This document shows, piece after piece, positions 59,920 to 64,000 of a stretch of 64,000 bases of DNA (positions are counted from its first letter, which is position 1; each line of letters begins with the position of its first letter). Both the position numbers and the translations under genes were made by a program. The stretch lies in the NCBI GenBank assembly GCA_018398765.1, contig JAHBMJ010005945.1, positions 73,098 through 137,097 of the forward strand, written 5' to 3'. Source of the DNA: Chromera velia. Taxonomy: Eukaryota; Sar; Chromeraceae. The notes under the pieces were generated by a model. It was not told where the DNA came from, ran no database searches, and worked only from the letters and a program-made list of their open reading frames with translations.

Positions 59920-62900
59920 ATGAAACGAGAAGGGGAGGCTGGGGCGAAGCTGCCCCCAGCAGTTCGGTACGAAACCGGGCAGGTCGTCAAGGCCGTTGTG
60001 GGAGTTGCAGGTGTCCTCGTTGGCTTCATTGTGATGGGCCTTCCTCTTGTGCCTGACAACGATCTGGTGGCCAAGTGCGCAGGTGAGACAGTAACTCTGA
60101 AGGTGGTGGTGACGTGGGTTGTCTCACAGAGGTGCATGTGATCATTACCTCCGCTCCCCTTGTTTCTTTGCAGGTGTTCTCGTTGTAATGATGATGATGT
60201 GGTCTACCGAACTTCTCCCTTTAGCAGTGACCTCCTTGATACCTCTGGTTTTCTTTCCCTTCCTCGGAGTCCTCTCCAGCAAGGAGGTGGCAGTGAACTA
60301 TTTCAAAGACGTGAACGTCCTTCTCTTTGCGGGCTTTGTGCTTGCAAAAGCGCTTGAGAAGGTGAATCTGCACAAGAGAATGGCGTTGTGGGTGGTGAAA
60401 AAGAAGATCTGCAAATCCCCCTCTGTAATGCTCATGGGGTTCATGCTAGGGTGTTGGTTCCTCTCGATGTGGATTTCCAACACCGCTGCGTGCGTCATGA
60501 TGACCACCAACGCAGAAGCACTGCTGAGGGCGATGAGAGCAGAGAAGGAAAAGCAGGACAAAGACTATGACGATGAGGACGATGACGATGAGGTTGATCT
60601 AGAAGGAGAGGGGGTGGAGTTGAATGAGTGCAGAGAGATGGATGACAGAGACGAAGAGGGGGGAAGTGAGGATTCCTCCTCGTCTGCCTCACTGGAGGAG
60701 ATAGGGGGGGATGTAGAGGGAGGGGTTGGGGGCACAACGGGGGCGCAGCATCGGAATGGGGCAAGGAGCGGGAAAATGCAGAAGAAAGTCACAGGCCTCA
60801 CCTCCTTCCCGACTCAGAATACACTGGGCAGGGGGTTGACCCAGACAATGGATTCCGCCTACTGTTCCACTGCCAACATCTCCAAGACTTTCCATACCAA
60901 AAAAACGATGCAACGAAAGAGAAGAAAAGCCCTTGAAAATTTCGAACAGGCGTTGCTTCTGGGCTCTGCCTATGCATGCAACGTCGGAGGGATGGCGACG
61001 TTGATCGGCACTTTGCCGAATTTGGTTTTCAAACAACAAGTGGAGGCGCTGTTTCCGAATTCGCCCCCTGTGACGTTCGGACGGTGGGCCTCGATAGGGA
61101 TGCCGACGTCCCTAGTGCTTTTCGGTGTTGTCTTTGGAGTTCTGGCCTTGGGCCTGTGCCCACCCTCGTCTATGCTGACGTCAGTTGGGGGGGCTGTCTG
61201 GTGGGGGTGCGCGATGCTCTAGAGAAAGAAAGGAGATACTTGGTGTCTTTGTCTTTCTGTTTCCACTCTTGCCGTGAAGTGTCCGCTTCGACTTAATTGA
61301 GTCAGCGATATTGTAGGCATTGCAATCCTCTCCTCCGGTCCTGTCAGGGAAGGATGGGTGGGGCCTCCTTTGTTTCGACGAGGAGATTTTCTGACATCTC
61401 TCTCTCTTGTGTCGTTTAAGTGAGAAGGCTGCATGATCTTTTTGGGTGAGAAGGTCGCTTGATCTTCTTGAGTGATCAGCGAGCAGTCGGCGCCCTATTT
61501 CTTGTCCTGTCACGCAGCGTGAACTCATATTTATGTGAAGATTTTTAGCAACGGTGTGTGGGCCTCTCTGGGTTGTGTGTGTGCAGAATTGATTCCGAGA
61601 GGTTTCGTGGTCAGTATGCACGGCTGGGGAAAATCACATATGACCAGTGGGTGGTCTCTTTCGTTGCGTTCTCTGTGGCGATCCTGTGGTTCTCCAGGGA
61701 GCCCATCAGCTTCTCTGAGGGAGTGAGAATGCCCGGGTGGTCGGAGCTGCTGGTGGGCAGAAAGATCACAGATGCGAGTGTCGGCATGGCACTCTGCCTG
61801 CTGCTGGCCGTCCTTCCGAACAGGCAGTCTCTCCGCAGGTGTGAAGCCACACTGAAGGCATGCCGTCCCTCCCGAAAAGCCCTTCCTGAGGGCACTCCGA
61901 AGAACAAGAGAGTTCAGATGAGGAGACGGGCGGAGGAAGCCCGGGTTGACGCCGGACACCGAGACGACAGAGACAACGAGATTGTTGAATATGATGTGGG
62001 AGAGTCCAGTCCCGCTGGAGGGTTGGATGAGAGAGGGGGGTGGGAGAGTCAGGGCTCGTCCCGGCGTGTCGCCAGAACAGGAGGAATCCTGACTGACTTA
62101 TCTTTCCATCAGTTCCGTTCGTCTCCCTCCCGAGAGGCCGAAAAGGGCACAACAGATGGTATGGGTGTGGGGGGTGATGAGTGGGAGGAGGCGAGTGTTG
62201 AAGATGAGGAGTCTGCTCCTCTTCCTGCATCTCCGCTGGTTCGTCATAGAGCCGTGAGGGGGCATTCCGACCCTCATCTTCTCACAAGATCGCAGTCTCT
62301 GCCCCGTGTTGCACCTGCAGCAAGGCCTAGGGGGGGCAGTTCAGAGATGGTGTCAGTTCCCGAAGCGCCACCCGTTCTTCGAAGGTTGCATAGCAGAGAC
62401 AGGGGGGGGGGCAGAGACAGAGGGCGTTCCTTGCACAGAGACAGTGGTGCAGCGTGCAGCACGTGCGGGCGGGGTGAGGATCCTGCCGAGCGTTCCTCCC
62501 TCGTGCGTTCCTCCAGCGATCTGTCACCCACCACCCTGCGTCACCGGTCCCTGACCAACTGCACCATGCAGGGTTCCGTTCACACCCGTCCACCTAGTCC
62601 GGTCCCACTCCAGAGACGGCAGGGAAAGGAAGGGGGGAAACCAGGGAGGCCGTGCCCCCCTCCGAACCTCTCGACTGAGCGTCTTGATTTCTCCCCTGCA
62701 GATCCCCACACAGAAGCAGACGAAGAGGATGACCGCATAGACTTGGAGGCGGGGGGGTGTCCTCCCACCCTGCAGGTGCCCGACTTCAGGGGTCATGCTG
62801 TGGATGTGGGGGAAGTAGAAGATGGCACAGAGAGGGGGGAGGAGGATGGAGACAGGGGTATGTTGTCCTCAAGAGGCGAGGTCTCCTCTCGAGATCCGTC

Positions 62901-63588
62901 TATTCTCTTTGATGGCGATAGGAAGAGTCCTTCAGGCAGCGGCAGTGTGAGTGGAGACGGTGAAGGGGGGAAGAGGGGAGAGGGAGAAGACATCGACACA
63001 GCAGAAGATAGCTGGGGGATCATAGGTCTTCCAGAGTTTGTGTCGATCAAGTGGGATTTGATCCTATTGATGGGGGGGGGGTTTGCCTTGGCAGAGGGAG
63101 TGAGAGCCTCCGGGTTTGGGGCCTGGATGGCGGCATTGTTGGGCAGTATTATGACTGGGTTTTCGTGGTGGGGGGTGATGTTGGTGTCTCTTTTGGTCGT
63201 TTCGTTTCTGACCGAATTCACCTCAAACACCGCGACTGCCATGACCTTCCTCCCTGTTATGGGCTCTCTGGCGTGTTCTATTGGCGTCTCCCCCATCCTC
63301 CTCATGCTCCCTGTGGCACTCAAGGTCTCCACCGCCTTTGTGCTGCCAGTAGCAACCCCACCCAATTTGATTGTCTTCTCAACGGGGCGAGTGAACCTTT
63401 CGGTCATGGTGAAGTTTGGTATTCTGTTGACTGTCCTTTCTGGGGTGGTGATTGCCCTGTTTGGGGTGTTTGTGTTTCCCCGCCTTTACCCTGAGGGGCC
63501 CTGGGTGGCTCAGGACTGCGGGGCGTTGATGGGCAGGGACTTCGCACCTGCGCAGTCTGACGTGTTTGCAACCCATTCAGAAGAGTGA
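59920..63588 (+). CDS. SLC13 / DASS-family sodium-coupled anion transporter
   Basis: Three exons in phase: 59920-60082, 60174-61179, 61587-63588; about 1056 residues if the ATG at 59920 is the start. DASS proteins move di- or tricarboxylates, sulfate or phosphate across membranes, usually with sodium. Signs: two SNT motifs, WISNTAACVM (residues about 154-163) and FTSNTATAM (about 934-942), the sodium/substrate sites of the two inverted halves; NVGGMATLIGTLPNLVF after the first and LPVATPPNLIVFSTG near the end; multiple hydrophobic helices between. Family members are usually about 500-600 residues. The excess here is an acidic loop (about 170-270) and a Ser/Arg/Glu-rich loop of nearly 390 residues (about 474-860), both probably cytosolic. 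The second intron has a GTCAGT donor; the first GTGAGA. The substrate cannot be told from sequence. Confidence 0.85.
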
Positions 63589-64000
63589 GGACAGATATTG
63601 ATAGAAAGAAAGAAAAAAACGTCTCGGAACCTCAGCTGCAGGCAGGCAGGCCGGGGTCTGTTCTGTGTGCAATCAATGAACAGTACAGCAGAGACGTGAA
63701 ATGAAGACAGACAGACATACAGAGTAAAAATTGCTGCGTGACAAGCAGAGAGAGGGAGGGAGGCAGACAGAGAAAGGCAGTCCATCGCGATAGATCTGCT
63801 GGTCATTTTCATTTCTGGTCAGTCAGTCAGTGCGTGAGACAGACAAACAGGAGGGCAAACATGGTTTCTCGATGCTCTATGTGAATAATATCTCTATCTT
63901 TCTCCCTAGCTCGGTCCCCGTCCCATTCGCTCGTTCTGTACTTCTGTCGAGTTGTTCCATGGCCACGCAAGAAGGCATGCAGGGGTGCAGATGCATTCAA
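63589..64000. other. 3' flank of the transporter gene
   Basis: It should contain the 3' UTR. CAGACAGACA and GTCAGTCAGTCAG words occur; I see no convincing AATAAA and no further gene start. Confidence 0.4.

Overview
This is a eukaryotic nuclear window: every long gene is cut into many short exons joined by GT-AG introns, acceptors are mostly TGCAG, the standard code fits, and GC-rich coding islands lie in AT-rich intergenic DNA full of microsatellites and foldback repeats. A secreted thrombospondin-repeat (TSR) protein, the intron density and the introns packed with (CT)n, (TG)n and GTCA-type tetranucleotides suggest an alveolate protist. A chromerid alga of the Vitrella type is my best guess, but this is inference; nothing here proves the species.

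Layout. 1-539: 3' end of a membrane protein gene (+). 541-5191: AT-rich intergenic DNA with a foldback element (about 1228-1903) that carries an inverted piece of the neighbouring exon (1823-2422, -). 5192-30932: one giant minus-strand gene. I could thread 39 exons in a single open reading phase, giving about 4241 residues, with a split PH domain near the N-terminus, several C2-like segments, a TBC (Rab-GAP-like) domain whose two catalytic finger positions are both substituted, and a degenerate EF-hand-like segment. 32336-34868: a two-exon plus-strand gene for a proline-rich protein with a C-terminal set of short beta-type repeats. 34869-41606: gene-poor DNA with a 35-bp minisatellite and the first copy (38533-41409) of a roughly 2.8-kb dispersed repeat. 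41607-48785: a plus-strand secreted Cys-rich/TSR protein whose 3' half is a tandem segmental duplication; copy 3 carries a stop codon and lost cysteines, and copy 4 is a stub. 48786-51974: intergenic with hairpin and MITE-like elements. 51975-56586: a nine-exon minus-strand gene for tRNA-splicing endonuclease subunit Sen54. 56986-59686: second copy of the dispersed repeat. 59920-63588: three-exon plus-strand SLC13/DASS-family anion transporter with two SNT motifs.

The genes do not form a pathway: tRNA processing, membrane transport, a membrane-trafficking-type scaffold and a secreted adhesin-like protein sit side by side. The most unusual shared property is splicing. In the giant gene 24 of 38 inferred introns begin GTC (GTCAGT, GTCGGT, GTCTGT), often as the first unit of a tandem GTCA/GTCG/GTCT run, instead of GTAAGT or GTGAGT. 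The same donor type occurs in the Sen54, SLC13 and TSR genes.
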